From positions 628,820-692,819 of the forward strand of contig CAUYUJ010014002.1 of NCBI GenBank assembly GCA_963575745.1: a stretch of 64,000 nucleotides of DNA. Direction: 5' to 3'. The translations under genes and the position numbers were made by a program. Source of the DNA: Prorocentrum cordatum (taxonomy: Eukaryota > Sar > Dinophyceae > Prorocentrales > Prorocentraceae). Of this stretch, positions 22,851 to 34,500 are shown in pieces. Each line of letters opens with the position of its first letter. Position 1 is the stretch's first letter. Under the pieces are notes generated by a model. The model was not told where the DNA came from. It ran no database searches and saw nothing but the letters and a program-made list of their open reading frames with translations.

Positions 22851-23280
22851 AACGGACATCAACAAGCATTTACCCGAATACTCTATGATTCAATATGAGC
22901 ATGTACCCATCAGGATAACTCCTCCCATCATGGGGGACGTCTCTTCAAGCACGGGGGGTCCGAGAATCCCGTACCCAGATCCCCCGCCCGAGGGGCCTTG
23001 CCAACGCCTCTCCCGAAAGATTTCAGCATCTGCGGCTCGGGCGGGGCAGTGCCATCGCAACAGCGTTGCCCGACGGAGCACGGGGGTGACGGGGAGGATG
23101 AGGAGGAGGAGGAGGAGGAGGAAGAGAAGGAGGAGGAGGAGGAGGAGGAGGAGGAGGAGGAAGAGGAGGAGGAAAAGGAGGAGGAGGAGGAGGAGAAGGA
23201 GGAGGAGGAGGAGGGGGAGGAGGAGGAGGAGGCGGCTGGTTAGCGGCGCCAAGGCGCGAGCACCATTTCTGGGTAAACAG
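22851..23280. repeat. Spacer with GGA array
   Basis: 23096-23237 is (GGA)n with AAG interruptions. The DNA on either side is not part of the 0.8-kb unit. The all-frame ORFs here are low complexity. Confidence 0.8.
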
Positions 23281-23885
23281 CAAGGAAGTATCGAGCGGGA
23301 TACCTGGTTTTCTTGGGGGTCCCGGCTTTCGTCGGCGAGCAAACTGGCGCCAGTTCTCCTGAGCAATCAAAGCAACATCGGCCGGGAGCCCTGGGCCCGC
23401 TTTCGCCGCCGAGCAAAAGCGCCAGTCCTCAGGTTAAAACACAGGAGGAGTCGAGGGGGAGCGTCATTGTTGTAGGGGTGGGCCGTCCGCGGCGCCGAGG
23501 TGGAAGCGCCCGTCCAGAGTATATATCAAAAGGTATCATGCGGGAGCGCTGGTTTTGTTGGAGGGCCGGCCTTCGGCGGCGAGCAGCATAGCGCCAGTCC
23601 CAGATAAGAAAGGCGGAAGCATCGAGCGGGAGCGCTGGCTTTAGTGGAGGGCCCGTTTTCGGCGACGAGAGAGAGCCCCAGTCTAGAGTAAAAATGAAAG
23701 CAGTATCAAGCGGGAGCATCGTTGATTGCAGGGGGTCTCGTTGCGCCGGCGGGAGCGCCGGTCCTGAGTAAAAAGCAGGGAAGTATCGAGCGGGAGCGCA
23801 AGTTTGTTGAAAAGACGGTTGTGGTCGGCGAGCAAGAGCCCCAATTCTGGGCAAAAACGGACGAAATATGAAGCTGGGGCGTTGT
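23281..23885 (+). repeat. 85-bp degenerate tandem repeat
   Basis: The phrase TATCGAGCGGGAGCGCTGG recurs at about 23534, 23619, 23704 and 23788, roughly every 85 bp, each followed by GGCGGCGAGCAAGAGCGCC-like and CCTGAGTAAAAA-like words. It sits inside the field of 0.8-kb units and shares the AAGTATC.GGCGGGA word with their subrepeats, so it may be an expanded relative. Confidence 0.65.
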
Positions 23886-24017
23886 TGTTGTTGTTGTTGG
23901 GGGGCCCGCTCCGGCGCGACCCCGAAACGCTCGAGCGTGAGTCTAATTTTCAAAGGAAATGCAGCCGGCGCCTCGGCAAGAGCGCCACAGCGCCTTTTGG
24001 GTTTAGGGTATCCAACA

Positions 24018-26275
24018 ATAACAAGTGTCCAGTATTTAAGATTTGACAACATTAACAACAACAGTCATTGTAATATTGTTCGCTTCGATCTGCTCGCGTG
24101 CAACTGAAATTCAACACGTACATCCCAAACCGTCGGTGCCCGCCATCTTCGTCTTCGATCATACCCCTCTTGAGGGTACATCTCCCTTACCTGCCACGTG
24201 CATGTAGTGCAGCCTCTGAAGCAGGGGAAGAAAGGACGGATGGAAGGGGGAGGGAATAGCATGGAACGCGAGAGAAATTCGCAGGTTGAGGGCTAGGAAC
24301 AGAAAACACGTGCCAGAACCAAACGGGCAAACCAGGCGGGCAGACCCTGGTGGGCAGGTCGGGAAGGCGGGCCCAGGCGGCCAGGTAGAGCAGGCGGGTT
24401 GTTGAAGCGTGAGCCCCGCATGAGTCGCGAGGAAGTCTCGAGCGAGAGCGCGCGATTCCCAAGTAAATCGTAAGGAAATCCACAGCGATAGCGTGAATCC
24501 TGAGGGGCGAGGGCGCGGCTTTTGAATACATTGCGAAGAATTCCCACGCGAGAGCGCGATTTCGGAATACATTGTGAAGAAATATAAGGCGGTAGCCGTT
24601 GTTGTTGTTGTTGTTGTTGCTGTTGTTGCTGATGTTGTTGTTGTTGATGTTGTTGTAGTTCGGGACCCAACAACCGAGTTTTGTGACACCCAGCCTTCCC
24701 TTCCAAAAATAGGATGCGATTCCCGGCAGGAGCATTTTTAATTGAGCAGTGGTTACTAGACAGGGGGATCATCAATATTTCTTTCTTGAGAAGTGAGCAT
24801 TCAACAACAACAGCAACAACAACACGAGCACTTATTTTCGGGCTGTTCGCTGTTATCTGCCCTCGTGCCACTCAGCATGTATATCCCAAGCCCTCGATAC
24901 CCGTCCTTTTCGTTTTCCATCGTGCCCCTTTTGGGGTCTACGTTCCTTACCTGCCATGTGTATATCGTGCAGCCCCTAAGGCACAGGAAGAGAGGACGGA
25001 TGGAAGGGGGAGGGAAAAGGATGCAGCACGAGAGAGATTTGCAGGAGGGGCGCCAGGAACAGCAAACACGTGGCAGGACCAGACGGGCCGATCGGACGGG
25101 CAAGCTCTGACAAACGGATAGGGAAGGCGGGCCCAGGCAGCCAGGTCAATCAGGCGGGTTGCTAAAGCGTGCGTCCCGCATGGATCGCGAAGCAGTTTCG
25201 AGCGAGAGCGCAACTCCCACATACATCGCAAGGACATCCACAGCGAGAGTGTGATTTCTGAGCGTAGAGGGCGCGGCGTCTGAATACACTGCAAGGAATT
25301 CCCACGCGAGAGCGCGATGGGGGAATGCATGGTGAGGAGATATCAGGCGGGAGCTGCTGGTGCTGTAGACCGGGGGCCAGGTGCACAGTTCGGTGACCCA
25401 CTTAGAATGCAGGGTGCGAGCCCCGGGAGGAGGGGGGTCAACAATCTGAAGTGAGAGTTCAATTGCAACAACAGCAGCAACAACAAACACAACCACAGCC
25501 ACAACCACAACAACAACTACATTTACACCTACAACTACAACAACATTAACATGTTTGAAACTGTTCGCTCCTATTGGCTCACGTGCCAATCATGAAGTAT
25601 ATCCGAAAACCTCGGTACCCGACAACGTCGTCTTCGATCGTACCCCCTTGGGTGCATGTTTTCCTTACCTGCCGCGTGAATTTAGCGCAGCCCCTAAAAC
25701 AAGGGTTAAGAGAGGACGGGTGGAGGGGGGAGGGAAAAAAGGATGGAGCACGAGAGGAATTTGCAGGAGGGGTGCAAGGAGCAGATCACAAGTGGCACAA
25801 CCAGTCGGACAGATCGGGTGGGCAGGCCCATAGCGGGCAGGTCGGGAAGGCGGGCCCAGGCGAGCAGGTCGAGCAGGCGGGTTGCTGAAGCGTGGGTCCT
25901 GCATGAATCGCGGGGGAGTCTCGAGCGACAGCGCGGTTCCCAAAACGAATGGCGAGAAAAACAAAGCGAGAACGTGATTCCTCAGCGAGGGGGCATGAGT
26001 GAGAGAGTGAGGGAAATCCACAGCGAGAGTGTGATTCCTGAGCGGCGAGGGCGCATCTTCTGAATAAATTGAGCGGAGCGCCGACGCGAGAGCGCGATTC
26101 CTACATAAATTGTTAGGAAATCCTGCGCGAAAGCGCGATTCTTCAATAAACTGCGAGGAGGTATCAGGCGGTAGCCGTTGTTGTTGTAGTTCGAGCCCCA
26201 GGAGGGGCACTTCAACTGAAACGCGCATGTCGCCGGAGTGGGGACCAACAATAATTATTTCCATAAGTGAGATTT
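24018..26275 (+). repeat. 0.8-kb CAA-headed tandem units 5-7
   Basis: Same unit structure as units 1-4, with heads near 24046, 24801 and 25461. The GTT run at 24596-24656 and the 41-bp subrepeats before it are well preserved in unit 5. Unit 7 ends at ACCAACAATAATTATTTCC (about 26245) and is followed by unrelated DNA instead of another CAA head. Confidence 0.75.
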
Positions 26276-26555
26276 CAACCATGGAAGAAGGTGGACTCCG
26301 GCCCCAGCACGGAACCGCCCTCTCAACGGTCACACCCTTGCGGAGCAACGCAAATTCCGGCCCCGTGGGTTACGTGTTGGCGCTCATTGTGTGACGACAA
26401 CTCCTACGGACCTGCGGGGCGGTCGGGCGGCGGCGACGCGCCCCGAGGAACAAACGTACGTTCCGGCCATGTGTTTCATTGTGTGGTCTCCGCAGAAATC
26501 GCCCTTCGTTTGCTACCGTTTTCTCCGGCCCTGTGCGTGGGTTCCTGCGGAATCT
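26276..26555. other. Spacer, no gene recognised
   Basis: Non-repetitive DNA between unit 7 and the 10-bp array. GTTCCGGCC and GCCCC.GTGGG words recur on the far side of the array (28235-28300), so the array may have expanded inside one original segment. Confidence 0.35.
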
Positions 26556-28230
26556 TCCGGAGTCTTCATGAGTCTGGAGGAATTTTCAGGGAGCCGCTGA
26601 AATCTTGAGGAATTTTCAGGAGTTCTCTGCAGCCTTCAAGAATCGTCTGGAGTCCTTGGGGATCCCGAGGAATCCGCTGGGGTCCAAAGGAATCTTGGTG
26701 GGTCTTGAGGAATCGTGCAGGATCCTGCTGGCCATCCAGCGGGAATCCTTTGGAATTTTCGGGGGTCCTGGGGGTTGCCAAGGACTCCTAAGGAATCCTG
26801 GTGAAATCCTGGGGCGTCACGAGAATCAGGGGGGATCCAGAGGAGTCCTCACGGTCCTTATGGCATACGGAGGAATCCAGAGGAGTCCTGAAAAACTTTA
26901 AGGTAGGGATCTTGGGGTGGGGTCCTGAGACATCTGGGCGGATCATAAGGAGATCATGTGGGATCATCGGGAGTCTTGAGGGTTCCCTGTGCATCCAGGG
27001 GGATCCTGGGGAATCCTTTGGGAATCCTGGTGGATCCTGGGAATTTTCTGGGGAATTGTAAGGAAACCTCGGGGATACGAAAAAGTGTTGAGGTTTCCTC
27101 AGGAACCCATTGTGATTCTGAGGAATCTGGTGAACCCTGAGAAATCCTATATGATCCTGAAGACTCCGTGGCAATCCTGGGGGATCTTGAGGAGTTCTCT
27201 GGGATCCTCATGCGTCCTGGGGGACATTCTGAGGAATCTGTGTTCTTCCTGGGGGTTCTTATTCGGAAAATCATTACTTGGGGAGTCTTGATGAACCCAA
27301 AGGAATCCCAAGGGAAGGGATCCCGAGGAACCATGGCGGATCTTCATGAATACGGAGGAGCAGTCCGAAGGAGTCCTGCGGGATATTGGCGGGTCTTGAG
27401 GAATCTTGGGGGATCCTAAGGAATGGGGGGGGGCGTTCAGGATTTTTGGAAGGGGTCCTGGAGAATCATGGTGGGTTCTGGAAAATCCGCAGGGCCCTCG
27501 CGGAACCCTAGGAATTACAGGGGAAACTGAGGCATCCTATCGGACACTCAGGCTTCCTGGAGGATCCTGAAGAATCCAGGAGGTTCATCAGGGATCCTGT
27601 GACATCCTGACGAATCTTGCCGAGTCCCGAGGAGTCCTGTAGAGTCATGGGGGATCCTGGTGAATCCTCTTTGGGGTTCTGGGGAATCCTGGGGGGTCTC
27701 CTGAGGAATCTTGGGGGATCCTCAGGAATCCTTGGAAAGCCTGGGGTGCAATGGGGAACCTTGGAGGGTCCTGGAGAATGTTAGTGAATCCTGGAGGATC
27801 ACGAGGGGCCATGAGAAATCCGGATGTGGGATACGGAGGCGCCCTGGGGAATATTGAGAAATTCCAATGGTTCCTGAGGGATTCTGCGGGGTTCTGAAGG
27901 ATCCCGGGGGCTCTTGAGGATTCTTCGGGGGGCCCGAGGAATTTTGAAGGATCATCGGGACGGAGGGATCATGGGAATCTCGAGGAGTCCTGGGAGGTCT
28001 TGAAGATCCCTGCTTGATCCTTAGGGATCCTGCTAAATCCGGAGGAATCCTGGGGCATCGTGGTAAGATGCAGAATCCTTCGGAGTTTCTGTGGATGTTG
28101 AAAAATCTTGCGGAATCGTGAGTAATCACTGGGGATCCTGCAGGACCCTGATAGATCCTGAGGAATCCCAAGGTATCTGCAGGGATCCTCCGGGATCCCG
28201 GGGAATCTTCAGGGACCACGCCTTGAGTGC
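26556..28230. repeat. Degenerate 10-bp repeat array
   Basis: About 1.7 kb of decamers of the form TGGGGGATCC and TGAGGAATCC with many substitutions. GGATCC and GAATCC words dominate. Both strands give long P/S/D or G/E/S-rich ORFs, which are products of the repeat. Confidence 0.85.
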
Positions 28231-28505
28231 CGACAGCTTTGCCGGCCCCGTTGGGGACCTGCCGCCGCCGCCCCGATGCCAACGCATGTTCCGGCCCAGT
28301 GAGCAAACCCGTAGTTGCTGGAGCACTGTTCACCCATAAGGGTATCATAGTGGCTCTCTTGGCATCGCTCGGACGTCTGCATTTTTCTTTCGGCGAGGAC
28401 CATCGAGGAGCATCCTTGATCATTTGGCGAAAAAACCACGCGCAAAACCGACAACAGCACAGGGAATGGACGTCCGAGCGATGGCCAGTTCGTGGGAAAC
28501 AGCAA
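28231..28505. other. Spacer with a short inverted repeat
   Basis: GGCATCGCTCGGACGTC (28361-28377) and GACGTCCGAGCGATGGCC (about 28469-28486) are inverted copies about 90 bp apart. No gene recognised. Confidence 0.5.
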
Positions 28506-29290
28506 GTCAGGACCAGTGTCAACGTTGTTGCGAACAACAACACCAACAACACCACCACCAACAAAAACAACCAAATGATCATCAACAACAGCAGCAACAG
28601 TAGCAGCAGCAGCAGCAAAAGCAACAACAACAAGCACGCCCGCATCGATAACAGCAAGAGTATCAACAACAACCATAAACATTGTTCAAGACTGGCTGCT
28701 ATCGTATGCTCGCGTGTCGACCAGCACGTATTTCCCAAGCCATCAATACTTGTCTTCTTCGTTTTCGAACGTACCCCCTTTGGGGGATATCTTCCTCCCC
28801 TGCCACTTGTGATTGGCGCAGCCCGTAAAATAACAAGAGCAAGCTGGATGGAACATGGAGAGAGCGAAGAGGAAGGAAGTGGGAGCGAAGGGAACAAGAA
28901 GGAAGGAGAGACGGAGGACGAGAGGGATTAGCAAGAGAGGATGGTGAGGAAGTCTCAGGCGAGAGCCGGGCTTCTGAGTAGATTGTGAGGGAGTCCCGAG
29001 CGAGAGTGCGATTGCAGAGCGCCGAGAAAGCGATTCGTGAATCAAGTGTAAGAAAGTATCAAGCGAGAGCGTGGTTCTTGGATAAATTGCATGAAGTCTC
29101 GAGCCGGAGCGCGATTCTTAGATAAGATGTGAGGAAGTATCAGGCAGTAGCCGTTGTTGTTGTTGTAGTAGTTCGGGGTCCAAGGGCACAGTGAGAGGCT
29201 TGATATTGTCTAATGAAAACCAGGGGGCGAGCCTTGGGACGTGCAGTGTAATTTCAAAAACACAAGGAGCACCGGAGAGGGTGGGAACAA
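28506..29290 (+). repeat. 0.8-kb CAA-headed unit 8
   Basis: Long CAA/GCA-rich head (28517-28675), then CGTATGCTCGCGTG, then TTCGAACGTACCCCCTTTGG, then subrepeats with GTGAGGAAGT and a GTT run (29153-29168). It is separated from unit 7 by the 10-bp array. Confidence 0.7.
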
Positions 29291-29479
29291 CAAGTGGCAC
29301 GCGTGCCCTGGCTCTTGCACAAAGGAGCTGCGAAGGACAGGAGGCCCTCGCCTCCTTCCTCCAGGAGGGGTTTAGGAGGATCCAGGAAGAAAGCGGAGGA
29401 GGAGGACGACGACGACGACGATTTCTGGGGCCTGGCCTGGTTTTGTTTCTAGGCCTCGGCCAAGAGTGCCTCAGTGGTT

Positions 29480-29830
29480 CCCCAAGAGCCGGGGGGCTAC
29501 CCTGGGAAGCGTGGGCAGGGGGGGGCGAGGGGGGGGGAGGGGGAGGGGGGCGAACGACACGACGAACGACGAAAATAAAGGGTTCCGTGGCCCAGGGGGG
29601 CTACCCTGGGAAGCGTGGACAGGGGGGGGGGGCGAGGGGCACCCTGGGAAGCGTGGACAGGGGGGGGGCGAGGGGGACGGGGGGGGGCGAGGGGGCGAAC
29701 GACACGACGAACGACGAAAATAAAGGGTTCCGTGGCCCAGGGGGGCTACCCTGGGAAGCGTGGACAGGGGGGGGGCGAGGGGTGGGGGGGCCGCACGGGG
29801 ACGAACGATACGACAAACGACGAAAATAAA
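29480..29830. repeat. G-rich tandem repeat
   Basis: Units start GGGGGGCTACCCTGGGAAGC, contain long G runs, CGAACGACACGACGAACGAC and AAAATAAAGGGTTCCGTGG. The GACGA.AATAAAG core resembles the next array, so the two are probably related. Confidence 0.8.
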
Positions 29831-29870
29831 GATGTCCGAGCTCTAGAGCACAGCTGTGCAAGAGAATAAA

Positions 29871-29970
29871 NNNNNNNNNNNNNNNNNNNNNNNNNNNNNN
29901 NNNNNNNNNNNNNNNNNNNNNNNNNNNNNNNNNNNNNNNNNNNNNNNNNNNNNNNNNNNNNNNNNNNNNN
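29871..29970. other. Assembly gap (100 N)
   Basis: Run of 100 N inside the G-rich repeat field. The motif GAGCTCTAGA...TGTGCAAGAGAATAA occurs just before it (29836-29870) and again at 30972-31003. Confidence 0.99.
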
Positions 29971-30970
29971 GGGGCGGAGGGGGCGGTGCGACGCCGAAGG
30001 GCACGGGGCAGCTGGGGAGGGGGGGGGGGCGACGACGCCGAAATAAAGTGGTCGGGGCGGAGGGGGCGGTGCGACGACGCCGAGGGGCACTGGGCAGCTG
30101 GGGAGGGGGAAGGGGGGCGACGACGCCGAAATAAAGTAGTCGGGGCGGAAGGGGCTGTGCGACGCCGAAGGGCACTGGGCAGCTGGGGAGGGGGGAGGGC
30201 GACGACGCCGAAATAAAGTGGTCGGGGCGGATGGGGCGGCCTGCATTGGCGACGCCGAAAGGCATCTGGGGCTGGGGAGGGGGGGGGGGGGGGGTGCGAC
30301 GCGAAATAAGGTGGTCGGGGCGGAGGGGGCGGTGCGACGCCGAGGGCATGGCAGCTGGGGGGGGGGGGGGGGGGGGGGCGACGGACGCCGAAATAAAAAT
30401 GTGTCGGGGCGGGAGGGGGCGGTGCGACGCCGAAGGGCACTGGGCAGCTGGGGAGTTGGGGGGGGGGGGCGACGACGCGAACGAATAAAAGTGTCGGGGC
30501 GGCAGGGGGCCCGCGACGACCGAAGGGCGCGTGGCAGTACTGGGAGAGGGGGGGGGGGGGGGGGGGCGACGACGCGAACTAAAGTGGTCGGCCGGAGGGG
30601 GCGGTGTGCGACGACGCCGAGGGGGGCACTGGGCAGCCTGGGGAGGGGGGGGTGGGGGGGGGGGGGCGACGACGCCGAAATAAAGCGGTCGGGGCGGAGG
30701 GGGCGGTGCGACGCCGAAGCGCTCTGGGCAGCTGGGGAGGGGGGGGGGCGACGACGCCGAAATAAAGTGGTCGGGGCGGAGGGCACTGGGCAGCTGGGGA
30801 GGGGGGGGGGGCGCCGAAATAAAGTGGTCGGGGCGGACCAGCAGCGGCACCAGCACCAGCACCAGCACCAGCACTAGCAGCACCAGCAGCGGCACCAGCA
30901 CCAGCACCAGCACCAGCACCAGCACTGGGCAGCTGGGGAGGGGGGGGGCGACGACGCCGAAATAAAGTGG
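29971..30970. repeat. 80-100-bp G-rich tandem repeat with CAGCAC insert
   Basis: About eleven units with GACGCCGAAATAAAGTGG, TCGGGGCGGAGGGGGCGG, GCGACGCCGAAGGGCACTGG, GCAGCTGGGGAGG and a G run of variable length. A (CAGCAC)n stretch interrupts it at 30838-30926. P-rich minus-strand ORFs over this region are repeat products. Confidence 0.85.
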
Positions 30971-31004
30971 TCGGAGCTCTAGACACCCTGTGCAAGAGAA
31001 TAAT

Positions 31005-31535
31005 AAACATTCTTGAGAGATGACAGCTCAATAATGACTTCGGGGCCCGACTTCGGGCCACGGGACTTGGAACACAACCGTTTCCACGGCGAGGGGCCGG
31101 CCTTTAGCACGGGATCGAGTGCTCCAGGGCCTGCGACGCGAGAAGTTCGTGGCGTTGGAGGTGCAGTGTGGAGGAGGATATGCCAGGCAGAGCTTTCAGG
31201 AGCACGCTCTGGGCGATCTGCAGCGCTCTGGACCGGGCAGGGGGGCCCGATACATCCTCTCGTCCCGCCGGGTCTCAGACATGCCACATGCCCAAGTGAT
31301 CTGAATCCGATGCTATTCGTATCCGGATCTTGTCTTGAGAGAAGGTGGAGAAGGAGGAGGGGTGGAGCAGGCAGTTCAGGCAATAAGTGAAGGGTGTATT
31401 GTGGAAACCTGGGTTCTACAGATTATGCACTGGTCATGACGTGACCCATCGTGCATATCATCACAGTGAGGGGTCCGAACGGTCATTCATTGTCCATGGG
31501 CGCGTGGCTGAATAAGGAATTCGTGGTGAGAATTC
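31005..31535. other. Spacer, no gene recognised
   Basis: Mixed-composition DNA between the G-rich array and the inverted 0.8-kb unit. One 125-codon plus-strand frame (31013-31390) has no family motif and no start context to support it. Confidence 0.35.
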
Positions 31536-31539
31536 TGCT

Positions 31540-32522
31540 TGTTGCGTTGTTTTGTTGTTGTTGAGTTCTCATTCCTGAAGAAAAATTACTGTTGATCCCC
31601 CTCACCGCTGCATACTGTTTTTTCTCAATCAAAGTGTGCCCCTCGACGCTCGCACCTTGTTTTTTGAAAGGGAAAGTCTTGAGGCTCAAACTGTGCCCCT
31701 GACCCCCCGGATTACAACAACAACGGCTCCCGCCTGAGACTTCCTCCAAATTTATTCAGGACCCCCGCTCCCGCGTGAGTTTTCCTTACAATTTACTCAG
31801 GATCGGTGTTCCCGCCTGCGACTTCCTCGCAATTTAGTCAGGACCCCCGCTCCCATCTGAGATCACCTTACAATTTACTCAGGAACGACGCTCCCGCTTG
31901 AGACTTCCTCGCAATTGGGTCAAGACTTCTTCGCAATTTCATCAAGACCCCTGCTCCCGCCAGAGAACCCTTCACATTTTATTCAGGAATTGCGCTCTCA
32001 CCTGCGATTGATTCCCATGTATTGTATTCAGAAATCGCGCTTTCGACGATCAGGAAACACGCTGCGCCAAGGACGCCGTCACAATTTACTTAGGAACCGC
32101 GCTCTCGCCATACTCAGGCATCCCGCTTGAATGTCCGACCCGACCGACCCGCCCGTTAGGGGATCGCCCGCCCGTCGTGGGCTCCCGCCCGAGACTTCCT
32201 TCAGGAACGGCGTTTTCGCCTAGGACTTCCTCGAACGTTCACGCTCTTACCTTCCTGCTCCTCCTCCCTCTCCCTCCTCCCTCCTCCCTCCTCTCCTCCC
32301 TTCTCTCTCCCTCCTCTCTTCCCTCATCCTTATGCCTCTCTGCCATATCCCGTCTCCCTCCTCTCCCTCCTCCCTTGTCCCTCCCCTCTCCTGCCTCCTC
32401 TATCTTTCCTTTTTTTCTGTCTCTCTCTATCCCCTCTCTCTCTCTCTTTCCCTACCTCTCTTATAGGTAATTAGTTGTGTTTTTATTTTTGTTGTCTCTC
32501 TCTCTCTCTCTCTCCCTCTCTC

Positions 32523-32581
<59 letters not shown>

Positions 32582-32925
32582 CTAATCAACCGCCCCCCTC
32601 TTCGTTCCTTCTCTCCTGGCGCTTTCCCTCTTCCTTCGTCCCCCTCCCTTCCTCCCACTCTCCCTTGTTCTCCCCCTCCTCTTTTTGCAGGGCCCACATC
32701 AATTCCAATGGCGGGCACATGTACGCCCACGAACGATTGTCCGCCCGTTCAGGATTGCCCGCCTGTCTAAGCCCGCCACCCCCCGCAAAGAGAAATAATC
32801 CCCCCAAAGGGGGTGTGATCGAAGACGAAAAGGGCGGGTATCGAGGGTGTGGGAAACTCGTTTTGAATGGCACACGGGCAAGTCAGAGCGAGCAGTCTTA
32901 GCATGAGTGCTGCTGTTGTTGTTGG
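31540..32925 (-). repeat. Inverted copy of the 0.8-kb unit, expanded by CT repeats
   Basis: Read on the minus strand this matches units 1-8: GTT run (31546-31562), TTGAGCCTCAAG, repeated subrepeats (plus-strand CAATTTACTCAGGA about every 41 bp at 31740-31950), ACACCCTCGATACCCGCC and CGTGCCATTC near the end. It is lengthened by CT-rich DNA at 32240-32690, including (CT)n at 32497-32577. Confidence 0.7.
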
Positions 32926-33103
32926 TGTTGGTGCTGGTGTTTGTGTTGGGGTTGTTGTTTTTGTCGTTGTCGTTGTCGTTGTTGTTGTTGTTGATGCTGT
33001 TGGTGTTGCTGTTCTTGTTGTTGTTGTTGTTATTGATGTTGTTGTTGTTGATGTTGTTGTTGCTGGTGTTGTTGTTGGTGTTGTTGTTGTTGTTGTTGTG
33101 GTT

Positions 33104-33167
<64 letters not shown>

Positions 33168-33175
33168 GTTGTCGT
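32900..33175. repeat. (GTT)n microsatellite
   Basis: About 275 bp of GTT triplets with GCT, GAT and GGT interruptions. It is the complement of the CAA head and belongs to the inverted unit's head end. Confidence 0.95.
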
Positions 33176-33177
33176 CG

Positions 33178-33635
33178 TCCCACCCGCGACCCACCCGCGA
33201 CCCACCCCGCGACCCACCCCGCGACCCACCCCGCCACCCACCCCGCGACCCACCCGCGACCCAACCCGCGACCCAACCCCGACCCACCCCGCTACCCACC
33301 CGCGACCCAACTGCGACCCACCCGCGACCCACCCCGCGACCCACCCGCGACCCACCCCGCGACCCCCGACCCACCCGCGACCCACCCCGCGACCCACCCC
33401 GCGACCCACCCTCAAGGGAGGAAAAACCACCTGGACCCGACAATTGACGCTTACTAAACGGCCTTTGGCGTTGACTAAGCAGCCCTGCCCTTTTCGATTC
33501 GTTCTCTGTGTGCGTTTACTAACCGGCTTTGTTTGTCGGGGTGATTATTATGGGGTGGATATTCTGCCCTCTACACCCGCGACCCAATAGCGACCCACCC
33601 GCGACCCATTTGCGACCCACCCGCGGCCTACCCAC
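33178..33635. repeat. CGACCCACCC minisatellite, split by a TIR element
   Basis: Units CGACCCACC, CGACCCACCCCG and CGACCCAAC run from 33178 to 33410 and resume at about 33578-33635. The interruption is the TIR element at 33414-33577. Confidence 0.9.
33414..33577. mobile_element. TIR element of the PAS-intron-1 family, in a minisatellite
   Basis: Starts AAGGGAGGAAAAACCACC and ends GTGGATATTCTGCCCT; the ends are imperfect inverted copies. Internal words match PAS intron 1 in order: CTGGACCCGACAATTG, TTACTAAACGGCCTTTGG, CTGCCC.TTTTCGATTCG, GTGCGTTTACTAA and TTGTCGGGGTGATTATTA. CACCC words flank both sides but lie in a repeat, so a target duplication cannot be proved. Length is close to the 168 bp of the intronic copy. 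Confidence 0.8.
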
Positions 33636-34500
33636 ATTGCTTTAACGAAGGAATCGGCGCCTGCGGCGGGCTCGTTGTGTAATTTGTATTACTTTGGCGC
33701 GTGCGGCGGGCTTCTCCAGACTCTCGCAAACTGCCGACGTCCCCGCCGCCCCCTCACTCTTATCCGCATCTGCGGGGTGCTAAGTATTTTGTGTTATCGG
33801 AACGTGGTTCTGTGATTTCACAATCCGTGCCCACTGGGAAGATGCGGAAACGAGGCGCCGAAAGCTGGAAGGCATCGTCACCGTCTCTGACCCAGTCAGC
33901 GTTGGTGATGCCGCGTGCGTCGTCATGGCCATTAGTGTCGCAATCATTATCGCTGTCGCCAGTGCAGGCTCCGTGACCGTCTTTCGTAGAGCAGTGGAAC
34001 TCGCATTGCCCTCACCCCACCGCCGCTTGAATCCGAAACGTGGATCGTACATTCCCACTGTGTGGCATCTGTCAGTGGTGGCAATTGCTTGCAATTCACC
34101 GAGGTGGGCTGTTGCGGAGGATCCAAGAGTCTCCCAACGCGTTGGAACCATATACGTGACACCCGACTGCGAATTCGCCCTCCGCTGGGCGAGAAGCAAT
34201 GCGGAAGCTGTGTCCCTCGGTGGCAATGCGCAGGGCTCCATCTCCTTCCAAGAGTTCCTGCAGATAGCCACCGTCGCGCTCAGGGAGAAGGAGCGTCAAA
34301 GGAGGGGGGCTGCCGCGTCTTCATTCCACACTGCACTTGTTCTAAATCGCGTGGTGCAGTGGCACGTTTGAGCATGTCGACCACCGCGTTTGGGACATCG
34401 CAACGAAGCTGTAGAGTTGCAGCCTTTGGCGTGGCATGCATTGCTGGTTGGGTACAGTGGCGTCCTTTCATGTGCTTACATTCGCTTGAACATGTAAATT
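33636..34500. other. Less repetitive region with candidate coding fragments
   Basis: A plus-strand ORF of 148 codons (33925-34371) starts with a hydrophobic stretch. On the minus strand three frames in succession (about 34299 down to 33775) read like pieces of one Cys- and Asp-rich protein, with words such as VGCHVYGSNALGDS, NCKQLPPLTDATQWEC and GDSDNDCDTNGHDDARG. That would need two frameshifts, so a decayed minus-strand gene or exons with unseen introns are both possible. I recognise no family. Confidence 0.2.

Noticed and set aside
29971-30970. AATAAA polyadenylation signals
   Set aside because: The hexamer is part of every repeat unit, and this signal is not generally used in dinoflagellates.
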